The notes under the pieces are model-generated. The model was not told the DNA's origin and made no database searches. It worked only from the letters and a program-made list of their open reading frames with translations. From NCBI GenBank assembly GCA_033782935.1, contig JAWQEG010001306.1, forward strand, positions 62,001-126,000: DNA of 64,000 nt. The letters run 5' to 3'. Position numbers and translations under genes: made by a program. Within the stretch, counting starts at the first letter, position 1; each line of letters begins with the position of its first letter. This stretch comes from Petrolisthes cinctipes (lineage: Eukaryota; Arthropoda; Malacostraca; Decapoda; Porcellanidae). Of this stretch, positions 49,781-63,118 are shown in pieces.

Positions 49781-50170
49781 AAAAATACAGGCCAAAAACA
49801 TACTGAAAATCGCTCTTTTAGGTGCCCAAAAGTCGATATGTGCATGCATATTCTGTACCCGTTTATATCTCAAATTCTGGCCCTAAACACCCGAAAATTC
49901 GATATTTTTGGTTCCCAAAAGCGATCTGTACATGCCTACTCCGTGTTAGAGAATTTTCAAAATTCAGGCCGAAAACATGCTATAAATCGATATTTTTGGT
50001 GCCCAAAGTCAATATGTGTATGCATCTTCTATACTCGTTTATATCTCAAATTCAGGCTCAAAACACCCGAAAATTCGATATTTTGGGGTCCCAGAAGCGA
50101 TCTGTACATGCCTACTCAGTACTAGAATGTTTTCAAAATATAGGCTCAAAACATGCTCAATATCGATATT

Positions 50171-51311
50171 TTAGGTGCCCAAAGTCAATATGTGCATGTA
50201 TCTTCTGTACCCGTTTATATCTCAAATTCAGGCTCAAAACACCCGAAAATTCAATATTTTGGGTTCCCAGAAGCAATCTGTACATGCCTACTCAGTTCTA
50301 GAATATTTTCAAAATATAGGCTAAAAACATGCTAAAAATCGATATTTTAGGTGCCAAAAAGTCGATATCTCAAATTCAGTCCCAAAACACCCGAAAATTC
50401 CATATTTAGGGGTCCCAGAAGCGATCTGTACATGCCTACTCCGTGTTAGAGTATTTTAAAAATACAGACCAAAAACATACTGAAAATCGATCTTTTAGGT
50501 GCCCAAAAGTCGATATATGCATGCATATTCTTTACCCGTTTATATCTCAAATTCTGGCCCTAAACACTCGAAAATTCGATATTTTGGGGTCCCAGAAGCG
50601 ATCTGTACATGCCTACTCCGTGTTGGAGTATTTTCAAAATTCAGGCCCAAAACATGCTGAAAATCGATATTTTTGGTGCCCAAAGTCAATATGTGTATGC
50701 ATCTTCTATACTCGTTTATATCTCAAATTCAGGCTCAAAACACCCGAAAATTCGATATTTTGGGGTCCCAGAAGCGATCTGTACATGCCTACTCAGTACT
50801 AGAATGTTTTCAAAATATAGGCTCAAAACATGCTCAAAATCGATATTTTAGGTGCCCAAAAGTCGATATGTGCATGCATCTTCTGTACTCGTTTGTATCT
50901 CAAATTCAGGCTCAAAACACCCGAAAATTCGATAATTTGGTGTCCCAGAAGCGATCTGTACATGCCTACTCAGTGCTAGAATATTTTCAAAATATAGGCT
51001 CAAAACATGCTAAAAATCGATTTTTTAGGTGCATAAAGGCGATATCTCAAATTCAGGCCCAAAACACCCGAAAATTCGATATTATGGGGTCCCAGAAGCG
51101 ATCTGTACATGCCTACTCCGTGTTAGAGTATTTACAAAGTACAGGCCCAAAACATGCTCAAAATCGATGTTTTAGGCGCCCAAAAGTCGATCTGTGCATG
51201 CATCTTCAGTAATCGTTTATATCTCAAATTCAGGCTCAAAACACCCGAAAATTCGATATTTTGGGGTCCCAGAAGCGATCTGTACATGCCTACTCCGTGT
51301 TAGAGTATTTT
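50171..51311 (+). repeat. Duplicated block, copy 2 (offset 1531)
   Basis: Copy of 48640-49780, diverging at the dyad of one monomer (AGTATTTTAAAAATAC at 49773 against AGTATTTTCAAAATAC at 51304). Confidence 0.82.
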
Positions 51312-51352
51312 CAAAATACAGGCCCAAAACATGCTGAAAATCGATATTTTAG

Positions 51353-51477
51353 ATGCCCAAAGTCAATATGTGCATGTATCTTCTGTACCCGTTTATATCT
51401 CAAATTCAGGCTCAAAACACAGTGCTAGAATATTTTAAAAATATAAGCTAAAAACATGCTAAAAATCGATATTTTAG
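51353..51477 (+). repeat. Truncated 125-bp monomer (51-bp internal deletion)
   Basis: An Lb unit in which CAAAACAC joins directly to AGTGCTAG, removing 51 bp that include the GGGGTCCC block and TGTACATGCC (176-51=125). Only a single C is shared at the breakpoints. Confidence 0.85.
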
Positions 51478-52449
51478 GTGCCAAAAAGTCGATATCTCAA
51501 ATTAAGGCCCAAAACACCCGAAAATTCTATATTTAGGGGTCCCAGAAGCGATCTGTACATGCCTACTCCGTGTTAGAGAATTTTCAAAATTCAGGCCCAA
51601 AACATGCTGAAAATCGATATTTTTGGTGCCCAAATTCAATATGTGTATGCATCTTCTGTACTCGTTTATATCTCAAATTCATGCTCAAAACACCCGAAAA
51701 TTCGATATTTTGGGGTCCCAGAAGCGAACTGTACATGCCTACTCAGTGCTAGAATATTTTCAAAATATAGGCTCAAAACATGCTAAAAATCGATATTTTA
51801 GGTGCGTAAAGGCGATATCTCAAATTCGGGCCCAAACCACCCGAAAATTCGATATTATGGGGTCCCAGAAGCGATCTGTACATGCCTACTCCGTGTTAGA
51901 TTATTTTCAAAATACAGGCCCAAAACATGCTCAAAATCGATGTATTAGGTGCCCAAAAGTCGATATGTGCATGCATCTTCAGTACCCGTTTATATCTCAA
52001 ATTCAGGCTCAAAACACCTGAAAATTCGATATTTTGGGGTCCCAGAAGCGATCTGTACATGCCTACTCCGTGTTAGAGTATTTTCAAAATACATGCCCAA
52101 AACATGCTGAAAATCGATATTTTAGATGCCCAAAGTCAATATGTGCATGTATCTTCTGTACCCGTTTGTATCTCAAAATCAGGCTCAAAACACCCGAAAA
52201 TTCAATATTTTGGGGTCCCAGAAGCAATCTGTACATGCCTACTCAGTGCTAGAATATTTTCAAAATATAGGCTAAAAACATGCTAAAAATCGATATTTTA
52301 AGTGCCAAAAAGTCGATATCTCAAATTCAGTCCCAAAACACCCGAAAATTCGATATTTAGGGGTCCCAGAAGGGATCTGTACATGCCTACTCCGTGTTAG
52401 AGCATTTTCAAAATACAGGCCAAAAACATACTGAAAATCGATCTTTTAG

Positions 52450-52593
52450 GTCCCCAAATGTATCTCAAATTCAGGCTCAAAACACCCGAAAATTCGATAT
52501 TTTAGGGTCCCAGAAGCGATCTGTACATGCCTACTCCGTGTTAGAGTATTTTCAAAATACATGCCCAAAACATGCTGAAAATCGATATTTTAG
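52450..52593 (+). repeat. Variant 144-bp monomer (33-bp deletion, not the usual 29)
   Basis: GTCCCCAAATGTATCTC replaces the usual first 50 bases, a 33-bp deletion with different breakpoints from those of ordinary short monomers. It is an independent loss in the same part of half-unit B. The neighbouring GTCCCC start is also seen at 53571. Confidence 0.82.
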
Positions 52594-55500
52594 ATGCCCA
52601 AAGTCAAAATATGCATGTATCTTCTGTACCCGTTTATATCTCAAATTTAGGCTCAAAACACCCGAAAATTCAATATTTTGGGGTACCAGAAGCAATCTGT
52701 ACATGCCTACTCAGTGCTAGAATATTTTCAAAATATAGGCTAAAAACATGCTAAAAATCGATCTTTTAAGTGCCAAAAAGTCGATATCTCAAATTCAGTC
52801 CCAAATCACCCGAAAATTCGATATTTTGGGGTCCCAGAAGCGATCTGTACATGCCTACTCAGTGCTAGAATATTTTCAAAATATAGGCTCAAAACATGCT
52901 AAAAATCGATATTTTAGGTGCGGAAAGGCGATATCTCAAATTCAGGCCCAAAACACCCGAAAATTCGATATTTTGGGGTCCCAGAAGCGATCTGTACGTG
53001 CCTACTCCGTGTTAGAGTCTTTTTAAAATACAGACCCAAAACATGCTCAAAATCGATGATTTAGGTGCCCAAAAGTCGATATATGCATGCATCTTCAGTA
53101 CCCGTTTATATCTGAAATTCAGGCTCAAAACACCCGAAAATTCGATATTTTGGGGTCCCAGAAGCGATCTGTACATGCCTACTCCGTGTTAGAGTATTTT
53201 TAAAATACAGGCCCAAAACATGCTGAAAATCGATATTTTAGATGCCCAAAGTCAATATGTGCATGTATCTTCTGTACCCGTTTATATCTCAAATTCAGGC
53301 TCAAAACACCCGAAAATTCAATATTTTGGGGTCCCTGAAGCAATCTGTACATGCCTACTCAGTGCTAGAATATTTTCAAAATATAGGCCCAAAACATGCT
53401 AAAAATCGATATTTTAGGTGCGTAAAGGCGATATCTCAAATTCAGGCCCAAACCACCCGAAAATTCGATACTATGGGGTCCCAGAAGCGATCTGTACATG
53501 CCTACTCCGTGTTAGAGCATTTTCAAAATACAGGCCAAAAACATACTGAAAATCGATCTTTTAGGTCCCCAAAAGTCGATAGGTGCATGCATCTTCAGTA
53601 CCCGTTTATATCTCAAATTCAGGCTCAAAACACCCAAAAATTCGATATTTTAGGGTCCCAGAAGCGATCTGTACATGCCTACTCCGTGTTAGAGTATTTT
53701 CAAAATACAGGCCAAAAACATACTGAAAATCGGTCTATTAGGTGTCCAAAAGTCGATATGTGCATGCATCTTCTGTACCCGTTTATATCTCAAATTCTGG
53801 CCCTAAACACCCAAAAATTCAATATTTTGGGGTCCCAGAAGCAATCTGTACATGCCTACTCAGTGCTAGAATATTTTCAAAATATAGGCTAAAAACATGC
53901 TAAAAATCGATATTTTAGGTGCCAAAAAGTCGATATCTCAAATAAAGGCCCAAAACACCCGAAAATTCGATATTTAGGGGTCCCAGAAGCGATCTGTACA
54001 TGCCTACTCCGTGTTAGAGTATTTTTAAAATACAGGCCCAAAACATGCTGAAAATCGATATTTTACATGCCCAAAGTCAATATGTGCATGTATCTTCTGT
54101 ACCCGTTTATATCTCAGATTCAGGCTCAAAACACCCGAAAATTCGATATTTGGGGGCCCCAGAAGCGTTCTGTACATGCTTACTCAGTGCTAGAATGTTT
54201 TCAAAATATAGGCTCAAAACATGCTCAAAATCGATATTTTAGGTGCCCAAAAGTCGATATGTGCATGCATCTTCTGTACTCGTTTATATCTCAAATTCAG
54301 GCTCAAAACACCCGAAAATTCGATATTTTGGGGTCCCAGAAGCGATCTGTACATGCCTACTCAGTGCTAGAATATTTTCAAAATATAGGCTCAAAACATG
54401 CTAAAATCGATATTTTAGTTGCGTATAAGCGATATCTCAAATTCAGGCCCAAAACACCCGAAAATTCGATATTTAGGGGTCCCAGAAGCGATCTGTACAT
54501 GCCTACTCCGTGTTAGAGTATTTACAAAGTACAGGCCCAAAACATGCTCAAAATCGAAGTTTTAGGTGCCCAAAGTCAATATGTGCATGTATCTTCTGTA
54601 CCCGTTTATATCTCAAATTCAGGCTCAAAACACCCGAAAATTCAATATTTAGGGGTCCCAGAAGCAATCTGTACATGCCTACTCAGTGCTAGAATATTTT
54701 CAAAATATAGGCTAAAAACATTCTAAAAATCGATCTTTTATGTGCCAAAAAGTCGATATCTCAAATTCAGTCACAAAACGCCCGAAAATTCGATATTTAG
54801 GGGTCCCAGAAGCGATCTGTACATGCCTACTCCGTGTTAGAGTATTTTCAAAATACAGGCCAAAATCATACTGAAAATCGATCTTTTAGGTACCAAAAGT
54901 CGATATGTGCATGCATCTTCTGTACCCGTTTATATATCAAATTCTGGCCCTAAACACCCGAAAATTCGATATTTTTGGGTCCCAGAAGCGATCTGTACAT
55001 GCCTACTCAGTGCTAGAATATTTTCAAAATATAGGCTAAAAACATGCTAAAAATCGATATTTTAATTGCCAAAAAGTCGATATCTCAAATTAAGGCCCAA
55101 AACACCCGAAAATTCGATATTTAGGGGTCCCAGAGGCGATCTGTACATGCCTACTCCTTGTTAGAGTATTTTCAAAATACAGGCCCAAAACATGCTCAAA
55201 ATCGATGTTTTAGGTGCCAAAAAGTCGATATGTGCATGCATCTTCAGTACCCGTTTATATCTCAAATTTAGGCTCAAAACACCCGAAAATTCGATATTTT
55301 GGGGTCCCAGAAGCGATCTGTACATGCCTACTCCGTGTTAGAGTATTTTCAAAATACATGCCCAAAATATGCTGAAAATCGATATTTTAGATGCCCAAAG
55401 TCAATATGTGCATGTATCTTCTGTACCCGTTTATATCTCAAATTCAGGCTCAAAACACCCGAAAATTCAATATTTTGGGGTCCCAGAAGCAATCTGTACA

Positions 55501-56067
55501 TGCCTACTCAGTGCTAGAATATTTTCAAAATATAGGCTAAAAACATGCTAAAAATCGATATTTTAGGTGCCAAAAAGTCGATATCTCAAATTAAGGCCCA
55601 AAACACCCGAAAATTCGATATTTAGGGGTCCCAGAAGCGATCTGTACATGCCTACTCCGTGTTAGAGTATTTTCAAAATACAGGCCCAAAACATACTGAA
55701 AATCGATCTTTTAGATACCCAAAGTTCAATATGTGCATGTATCTTCTGTACCCGTTTTTATCTCAAATTCAGGCTCAAAACACCCGAAAATTCGATATTT
55801 TGGGGTCCCAGAAGCAATCTGTACATGCCTACTCCGTGTTAGAGTATTTTCAAATATCAGGCCCAAAACATGCTGAAAATCGATATTTTAGGTGCCCAAA
55901 GTCAATATGTGTATGCATCTTCTATACTCGTTTATATCTCAAATTCAGGCTCAAAACACCCGAAAATTCGATATTTTAGGGTCCCAGAAGCGATCTGTAC
56001 ATTCCTACTCAGTGCTAAAATATTTTCAAAATATAGGCTAAAAACATGCTAAAAATCGATATTTTAG

Positions 56068-56509
56068 GTGCGTAAAGGCGATATCTCAAATTAAGGCCCA
56101 AAACACCCGAAAATTCGATATTTAGGGGTCTCAGAAGCAATCTGTACATGCCTAATCAGTGCTAGAATATTATCAAAATATAGGCTCAAAACATGCTAAA
56201 AATCGTTATTTAAGGTGCCAAAAAGTCGATATCTCAAATTAAGGCCCAAAACACCCGAAAATTCGATATATAGGGGTCCCAGAAGCGATCTATACATGCC
56301 TACTCAGTGCTAGAATATTTTCAAAATATAGGCTCAAAAAATGCTAAAAATCGATATTTTAGGTGCGTAAAGGCGATATCTCAAATTCAGGCCCAAAACA
56401 CCCGAAAATTCGATATTTTGGGGTCCCAAAAGCGATCTGTACATTCCTACTCCGTGTTAGAGTATTTTCAAAATTCATGCCCAAAACATGATGAAAATCG
56501 ATATTTTAG
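56068..56509 (+). repeat. Run of three short monomers (147+148+147 bp)
   Basis: Starts at 56068 (GTGCGTAAAGG), 56215 (GTGCCAAAAAG) and 56363 (GTGCGTAAAGG), followed by a long unit at 56510. Three S units in a row break the L-L-S pattern. Copied at 60368-60809. Confidence 0.87.
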
Positions 56510-57038
56510 ATGCCCAAAGTCAATATGTGCATGCATCTTCAGTACCCGTTTTTATCTCAAATTCAGTCTCAAAACACCCGAAAATTAATTATTTTGGGGT
56601 CCCAGAAGCGATCTGTACATGCCTACTCCGTGTTAGAGTATTTTCAAAATTCAGGCCCAAAACATGCTGAAAATCGATATTTTAGGTGCCCAAAGTCAAT
56701 ATGTGTATGCATCTTCTATACTCGTTTATATCTCAAATTCAGGCTCAAAACACCCGAAAATTCGATATTTTAAGGTCCCAGAAGCGATCTGTACATGCCT
56801 ACTCAGTGCTAGAATCTTTTTAAAATATAGGCTCAAAACATGCTCAAAATCGATATTTTAGGTGCCTAAAAGTCGATATGTGCATGCATCTTCTGTACTC
56901 GTTTATATCTAAAATTCAGGCTCAAAACACCCGAAAATTCGATATTTTGGGATCCCAGAAGCGATCTGTACATGCCTACTCAGTGCTAGAATATTTTCAA
57001 AATATAGGCTAAAAACATGCTAAAAATCGATATTTTAG

Positions 57039-57480
57039 GTGCGCAAAGGCGATATCTCAAGTTAAGGCCCAAAACACCCGAAAATTCGATATTTAGGGGT
57101 CCCAGAAGCAATCTGTACATGCCTACTCAGTGCTAGAATATTTTCAAAATATAGACTCAAAACATGCTAAAAATCGTTCTTTAAGGTGCCAAAAAGTCGA
57201 TATCTCAAATAAAGGCCCAAAACACCCAAAAATTCGATATTTAGGGGTCCCAGAAGCGATCTATACATGCCTACTCAGTGCTAGAGTATTTTCAAAATAT
57301 AGGCTCAAAACATGCTAAAAATCGATATTTTAGGTGCGTAAAGGCGATATCTCAAATTCAGGCCCAAAACAACCGAAAATTCGTTATTTTAGGGTCCCAA
57401 AAGCGATCTGTACATGCCTACTCCGTGTTAGAGTATTTTCAAAATACAGGCCCAAAACATGCTCAAAATCGATGTTTTAG
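57039..57480 (+). repeat. Second run of three short monomers (147+148+147 bp)
   Basis: Starts at 57039 (GTGCGCAAAGG), 57186 (GTGCCAAAAAG) and 57334 (GTGCGTAAAGG), followed by a long unit at 57481. It resembles the run at 56068-56509 in subtype order and probably arose from the same arrangement. Copied at 61339-61780. Confidence 0.87.
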
Positions 57481-57657
57481 GTGCACAAAAGTCGATATGT
57501 GCATGCATCTTCAGTACCCATTTATATCTCAAATTCAGGCTGAAAACTCCCGAAAATTCGATATTTTGGGGTCCCAGAAGCGATCTGTACATGCCTACTC
57601 CTTGTTAGAGCATTTAAAAAAAAAAGGGCCAAAACATGCTTGAAATCGATATATTAG
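57481..57657 (+). repeat. Long monomer with run of ten A at the dyad
   Basis: The dyad has become GCATTT followed by ten A (57616-57625) and GGGCC, so symmetry is lost. The change is kept in the duplicate at 61916-61925. Overall length stays 177 bp. Confidence 0.82.
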
Positions 57658-60367
57658 ATGCCCAAAGTCAATATGTGCATGTATCTTCTGTACCCGTTTA
57701 TATCTCAAATTCAGGCTCAAAACACCCGAAAATTCAATATTTTGGGGTCCCAGAAGCAATCTGTACATGCCTACTCAGTTCTAGAATATTTTCAAAATAT
57801 AGGCTAAAAACATGCTAAAAATCGATATTTTAGGTGCCAAAAAGTCGATATCTCAAATTCAGTCCCAAAACACCCGAAAATTCGATATTTAGGGGTCCCA
57901 GAAGCGATCTGTTCATGCCTACTCCGTGTTAGAGTATTTTAAAAATACAGGCCAAAAACATACTGAAAATTTGATCTTTTAGGTGCCCAAAAGTCGATAT
58001 ATGCATGCATCTTCTGTACCCGTTTATATCTCAAATTCTGGCCCTAAACACCCGAAAATTCGATATTTTGAGGTCCCTAAAGCGATCTGTACATGCCTAC
58101 TCCGTGTTAGAGTATTTTCAAAATTCAGTCCCAAAACATGCTCAAAATCGATATTTTTGGTGCCCAAAGTCAATATGTGTATGCATCTTCTATACTCGTT
58201 TATATCTCAAATTCAGGCTCAAAACACCCGAAAATTCGATATTTTAGGGTCCCAGAAGCGATCTGTACATGCCTACTCAGTGCTAGAATGTTTTCAAAAT
58301 ATAGGCTCAAAACATGCTCAAAATCGATATTTTAGGTGCCCAAAAGTCGATATGTGCATGCATCTTCTGTACTCGTTTATATCTCAAATTCAAGCTCAAA
58401 ACACCCGAAAATTCGATATTTTGGGGTCCCAGAAGCGATCTGTACATGCCTACTCCGTGTTAGAGTATTTACAAAGTACAGGCCCAAAACATGCTCAAAA
58501 TCGATGTTTTAGGTGCCCAAAAGTCGATCTGTGCATGCATCTTCAGTAACCGTTTATATCTCAAATTCAGGCTCAAAACACCCGAAAATTCGATATTTTG
58601 GGGTCCCAGAAGCGATCTGTACATGCCTACTCCGTGTCAGAGTATTTTCAAAATACAGGCCCAAAACATGCTGAAAATCAATATTTTAGATTCCCAAAGT
58701 CAATATGTGCATGTATCTTCTGTACCCGTTTATATCTCAAATTCAGGCTCAAAACACCCGAAAATTCTATATTTAGGGGTCCCAGAAGCGATCTGTACAT
58801 GCCTACTCCGTGTTAGAGTATTTTCAAAATACAGGCCCAAAACATGCTGAAAATCGATATTTTAGATGCCCAAAGTCAATATGTGCATGTATCTTCTGTA
58901 CCCGTTTATATCTCAAATTCAGGCTCAAAACACCCGAAAATTCAATATTTAGGGGTCCCAGAAGCAATCTGTACATGCCTACTCAGTGCTAGAATATTTT
59001 CAAAATATAGGCTAAAAACATGCTAAAAATCGATCTTTTATGTGCCAAAAAGTCGATATCTCAAATTCAGTCACAAAACGCCCGAAAATTCGATATTTAG
59101 GGGTCCCAGAAGCGATCTGTACATGCCTACTCCGTGTTAGAGTATTTTCAAAATACAGGCCAAAATCATACTGAAAATCGATCTTTTAGGTACCAAAAGT
59201 CGATATGTGCATGCATCTTCTGTACCCGTTTATATCTCAAATTCTGGCCCTAAACACCCGAAAATTCGATATTTTTGGGTCCCAGAAGCGATCTGTACAT
59301 GCCTACTCAGTGCTAGAATATTTTCAAAATATAGGCTAAAAACATGCTAAAAATCGATATTTTAATTGCCAAAAAGTCGATATCTCAAATTAAGGCCCAA
59401 AACACCCGAAAATTCGATATTTAGGGGTCCCAGAGGCGATCTGTACATGCCTACTCCGTGTTAGAGTATTTTCAAAATACAGGCCCAAAACATGCTCAAA
59501 ATCGATGTTTTAGGTGCCAAAAAGTCGATATGTGCATGCATCTTCAATACCCGTTTATATCTCAAATTTAGGCTCAAAACACCCGAAAATTCGATATTTT
59601 GGGGTCCCAGAAGCGATCTGTACATGCCTACTCCGTGTTAGAGTATTTTCAAAATACATGCCCAAAATATGCTGAAAATCGATATTTTAGATGCCCAAAG
59701 TCAATATGTGCATGTATCTTCTGTACCCGTTTATATCTCAAATTCAGGCTCAAAACACCCGAAAATTCAATATTTTGGGGTCCCAGAAGCAATCTGTACA
59801 TGCCTACTCAGTGCTAGAATATTTTCAAAATATAGGCTAAAAACATGCTAAAAATCGATATTTTAGGTGCCAAAAAGTCGATATCTCAAATTAAGGCCCA
59901 AAACACCCGAAAATTCGATATTTAGGGGTCCCAGAAGCGATCTGTACATGCCTACTCCGTGTTAGAGTATTTTCAAAATACAGGCCCAAAACATACTGAA
60001 AATCGATCTTTTAGATGCCCAAAGTTCGATATGTGCATGTATCTTCTGTACCCGTTTTTATCTCAAATTCAGGCTCAAAACACCCGAAAATTCGATATTT
60101 TGGGGTCCCAGAAGCAATCTGTACATGCCTACTCCGTGTTAGAGTATTTTCAAATATCAGGCCCAAAACATGCTGAAAATCGATATTTTAGGTGCCCAAA
60201 GTCAATATGTGTATGCATCTTCTATACTCGTTTATATCTCAAATTCAGGCTCAAAACACCCGAAAATTCGATATTTTAGGGTCCCAGAAGCGATCTGTAC
60301 ATTCCTACTCAGTGCTAAAATATTTTCAAAATATAGGCTAAAAACATGCTAAAAATCGATATTTTAG

Positions 60368-60809
60368 GTGCGTAAAGGCGATATCTCAAATTAAGGCCCA
60401 AAACACCCGAAAATTCGATATTTAGGGGTCTCAGAAGCAATCTGTACATGCCTAATCAGTGCTAGAATATTATCAAAATATAGGCTCAAAACATGCTAAA
60501 AATCGTTATTTAAGGTGCCAAAAAGTCGATATCTCAAATTAAGGCCCAAAACACCCGAAAATTCGATATATAGGGGTCCCAGAAGCGATCTATACATGCC
60601 TACTCAGTGCTAGAATATTTTCAAAAAATAGGCTCAAAAAATGCTAAAAATCGATATTTTAGGTGCGTAAAGGCGATATCTCAAATTCAGGCCCAAAACA
60701 CCCGAAAATTCGATATTTTGGGGTCCCAAAAGCGATCTGTACATTCCTACTCCGTGTTAGAGTATTTTCAAAATTCAGGCCCAAAACATGATGAAAATCG
60801 ATATTTTAG
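60368..60809 (+). repeat. Copy of the first run of three short monomers
   Basis: Duplicate of 56068-56509 through the 4300-bp duplication. One T to A change in the third unit's lead-in (TTTTCAAAAAATAGG) alters its dyad. Confidence 0.85.
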
Positions 60810-61338
60810 ATGCCCAAAGTCAATATGTGCATGCATCTTCAGTACCCGTTTTTATCTCAAATTCAGGCTCAAAATACCCGAAAATTAATTATTTTGGGGT
60901 CCCAGAAGCGATCTGTACATGCCTACTCCGTGTTAGAGTATTTTCAAAATTCAGGCCCAAAACATGCTGAAAATCGATATTTTAGGTGCCCAAAGTCAAT
61001 ATGTGTATGCATCTTCTATACTCGTTTATATCTCAAATTCAGGCTCAAAACACCCGAAAATTCGATATTTTAAGGTCCCAGAAGCGATCTGTACATGCCT
61101 ACTCAGTGCTAGAATCTTTTTAAAATATAGGCTCAAAACATGCTCAAAATCGATATTTTAGGTCCCTAAAAGTCGATATGTGCATGCATCTTCTGTACTC
61201 GTTTATATCTAAAATTCAGGCTCAAAACACTCGAAAATTCGATATTTTGGGGTCCCAGAAGCGATCTGTACATTCCTACTCAGTGCTAGAATATTTTCAA
61301 AATATAGGCTAAAAACATGCTAAAAATCGATATTTTAG

Positions 61339-61780
61339 GTGCGCAAAGGCGATATCTCAAAATAAGGCCCAAAACACCCGAAAATTCGATATTTAGGGGT
61401 CCCAGAAGCAATCTGTACATGCCTACTCAGTGCTACAATATTTTCAAAATATAGACTCAAAACATGCTAAAAATCGTTCTTTAAGGTGCCAAAAAGTCGA
61501 TATCTCAAATAAAGGCCCAAAACACCCAAAAATTCGATATTTAGGGGTCCCAGAAGCGATCTATACATGCCTACTCAGTGCTAGAGTATTTTCAAAATAT
61601 AGGCTCAAAACATGCTAAAAATCGATATTTTAGGTGCGTAAAGGCGATATCTCAAATTCAGGCCCAAAACAACCGAAAATTCGTTATTTTAGGGTCCCAA
61701 AAGCGATCTGTACATGCCTACTCCGTGTTAGAGTATTTTCAAAATACAGGCCCAAAACATGCTCAAAATCGATGTTTTAG
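61339..61780 (+). repeat. Copy of the second run of three short monomers
   Basis: Duplicate of 57039-57480. It reads TCAAAATAAGG where the first copy reads TCAAGTTAAGG. Confidence 0.85.
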
Positions 61781-63118
61781 GTGCACAAAAGTCGATATGT
61801 GCATGCATCTTCAGTACCCATTTATATCTCAAATTCAGGCTGAAAACTCCCGAAAATTCGATATTTTGGGGTCCCAGAAGCGATCTGTACATGCCTACTC
61901 CGTGTTAGAGCATTTAAAAAAAAAAGGGCCAAAACATGCTTGAAATCGATATATTAGATGCCCAAAGTCAATATGTGCATGTATCTTCTGTACCCGTTTA
62001 TATCTCAAATTCAGGCTCAAAACACCCGAAAATTCAATATTTTGGGGTCCCAGAAGCAATCTGTACATGCCTACTCAGTTCTAGAATATTTTCAAAATAT
62101 AGGCTAAAAACATGCTAAAAATCGATATTTTAGGTGCCAAAAAGTCGATATCTCAAATTCAGTCCCAAAACACCTGAAAATTCGATATTTAGGGGTCCCA
62201 GAAGCGATCTGTTCATGCCTACTCCGTGTTAGAGTATTTTAAAAATACAGGCCAAAAACATACTGAAAATTTGATCTTTTAGGTGCCCAAAAGTCGATAT
62301 ATGCATGCATCTTCTGTACCCGTTTATATCTCAAATTCTGGCCCTAAACACCCGAAAATTCGATATTTTGAGGTCCCTAAAGCAATCTGTACATGCCTAA
62401 TCCGTGTTAGAGTATTTTCAAAATTCAGTCCCAAAACATGCTCAAAATCGATATTTTTGGTGCCAAAAGTCAATATGTGTATGCATCTTCTATACTCGTT
62501 TATATCTCAAATTCAGGCTCAAAACACCCGAAAATTCGATATTTTGGGGTCCCAGAAGCGATCTGTACATGCCTACTCAGTGCTAGAATGTTTTCAAAAT
62601 ATAGGCTCAAAACATGCTCAAAATCGATATTTTAGGTGCCCAAAAGTCGATATGTGCATGCATCTTCTGTACCCGTTTATATCTCAAATTCAAGCTCAAA
62701 ACACCCGAAAATTCGATATTTTGGGGTCCCAGAAGCGATCTGTACATGACTACTCCGTGTTAGAGTATTTACAAAGTACAGGCCCAAAACATGCTCAAAA
62801 TCGATGTTTTAGGTGTCCAAAAGTCGATCTGTGCATGCATCTTCAGTAACCGTTTATATCTCAAATTCAGGCTCAAAACACCCGAAATTTCGATATTTTG
62901 GGGTCCCAGAAGCGATCTGTACATGCCTACTCCGTGTCAGAGTATTTTCAAAATACAGGCCCAAAACATGCTGAAAATCAATATTTTAGATGCCCAAAGT
63001 CAATATGTGCATGTATCTTCTGTACCTGTTTATATCTCAAATTCAGGCTCAAAACACCCGAAAATTCTATATTTAGGGGTCCCAGAAGCGATCTGTACAT
63101 GCCTACTCCGTGTTAGAG

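Larger units (their letters stand above)
51312..54565 (+). repeat. Mixed long and short monomers
   Basis: Ordinary array sequence apart from the two damaged units annotated separately. A short unit with ACCACCCG and GATACTATGGGG at about 53417 is repeated at 63341. No gene, insertion or unique sequence is visible. Confidence 0.75.
54566..58818 (+). repeat. 4.25-kb tandem duplication, copy 1 (period 4300)
   Basis: Matches 58866-63118 at a constant offset of 4300 bp with no length change, and the copies are only 47 bp apart. I see about 30 scattered single-base differences in sampled comparison, near 99% identity. The period fits about 16 long and 10 short monomers. The block contains two runs of three short monomers and a distinctive run of ten A (57616-57625). 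Confidence 0.9.
58866..63118 (+). repeat. 4.25-kb tandem duplication, copy 2
   Basis: Copy of 54566-58818. Differences include CTCCGTG at 59456 against CTCCTTG at 55156, and GTCCCTAAAAG at 61163 against GTGCCTAAAAG at 56863. The match stops at 63119, inside the dyad (TTAGAGAAATTTC against TTAGAGTATTTTC). Confidence 0.9.

Noticed and set aside
57616..57625. Run of ten A as a possible retroelement poly(A) tail
   Set aside because: It replaces the dyad inside an otherwise normal 177-bp monomer, with no element sequence upstream and no target-site duplication. Slippage explains it better.
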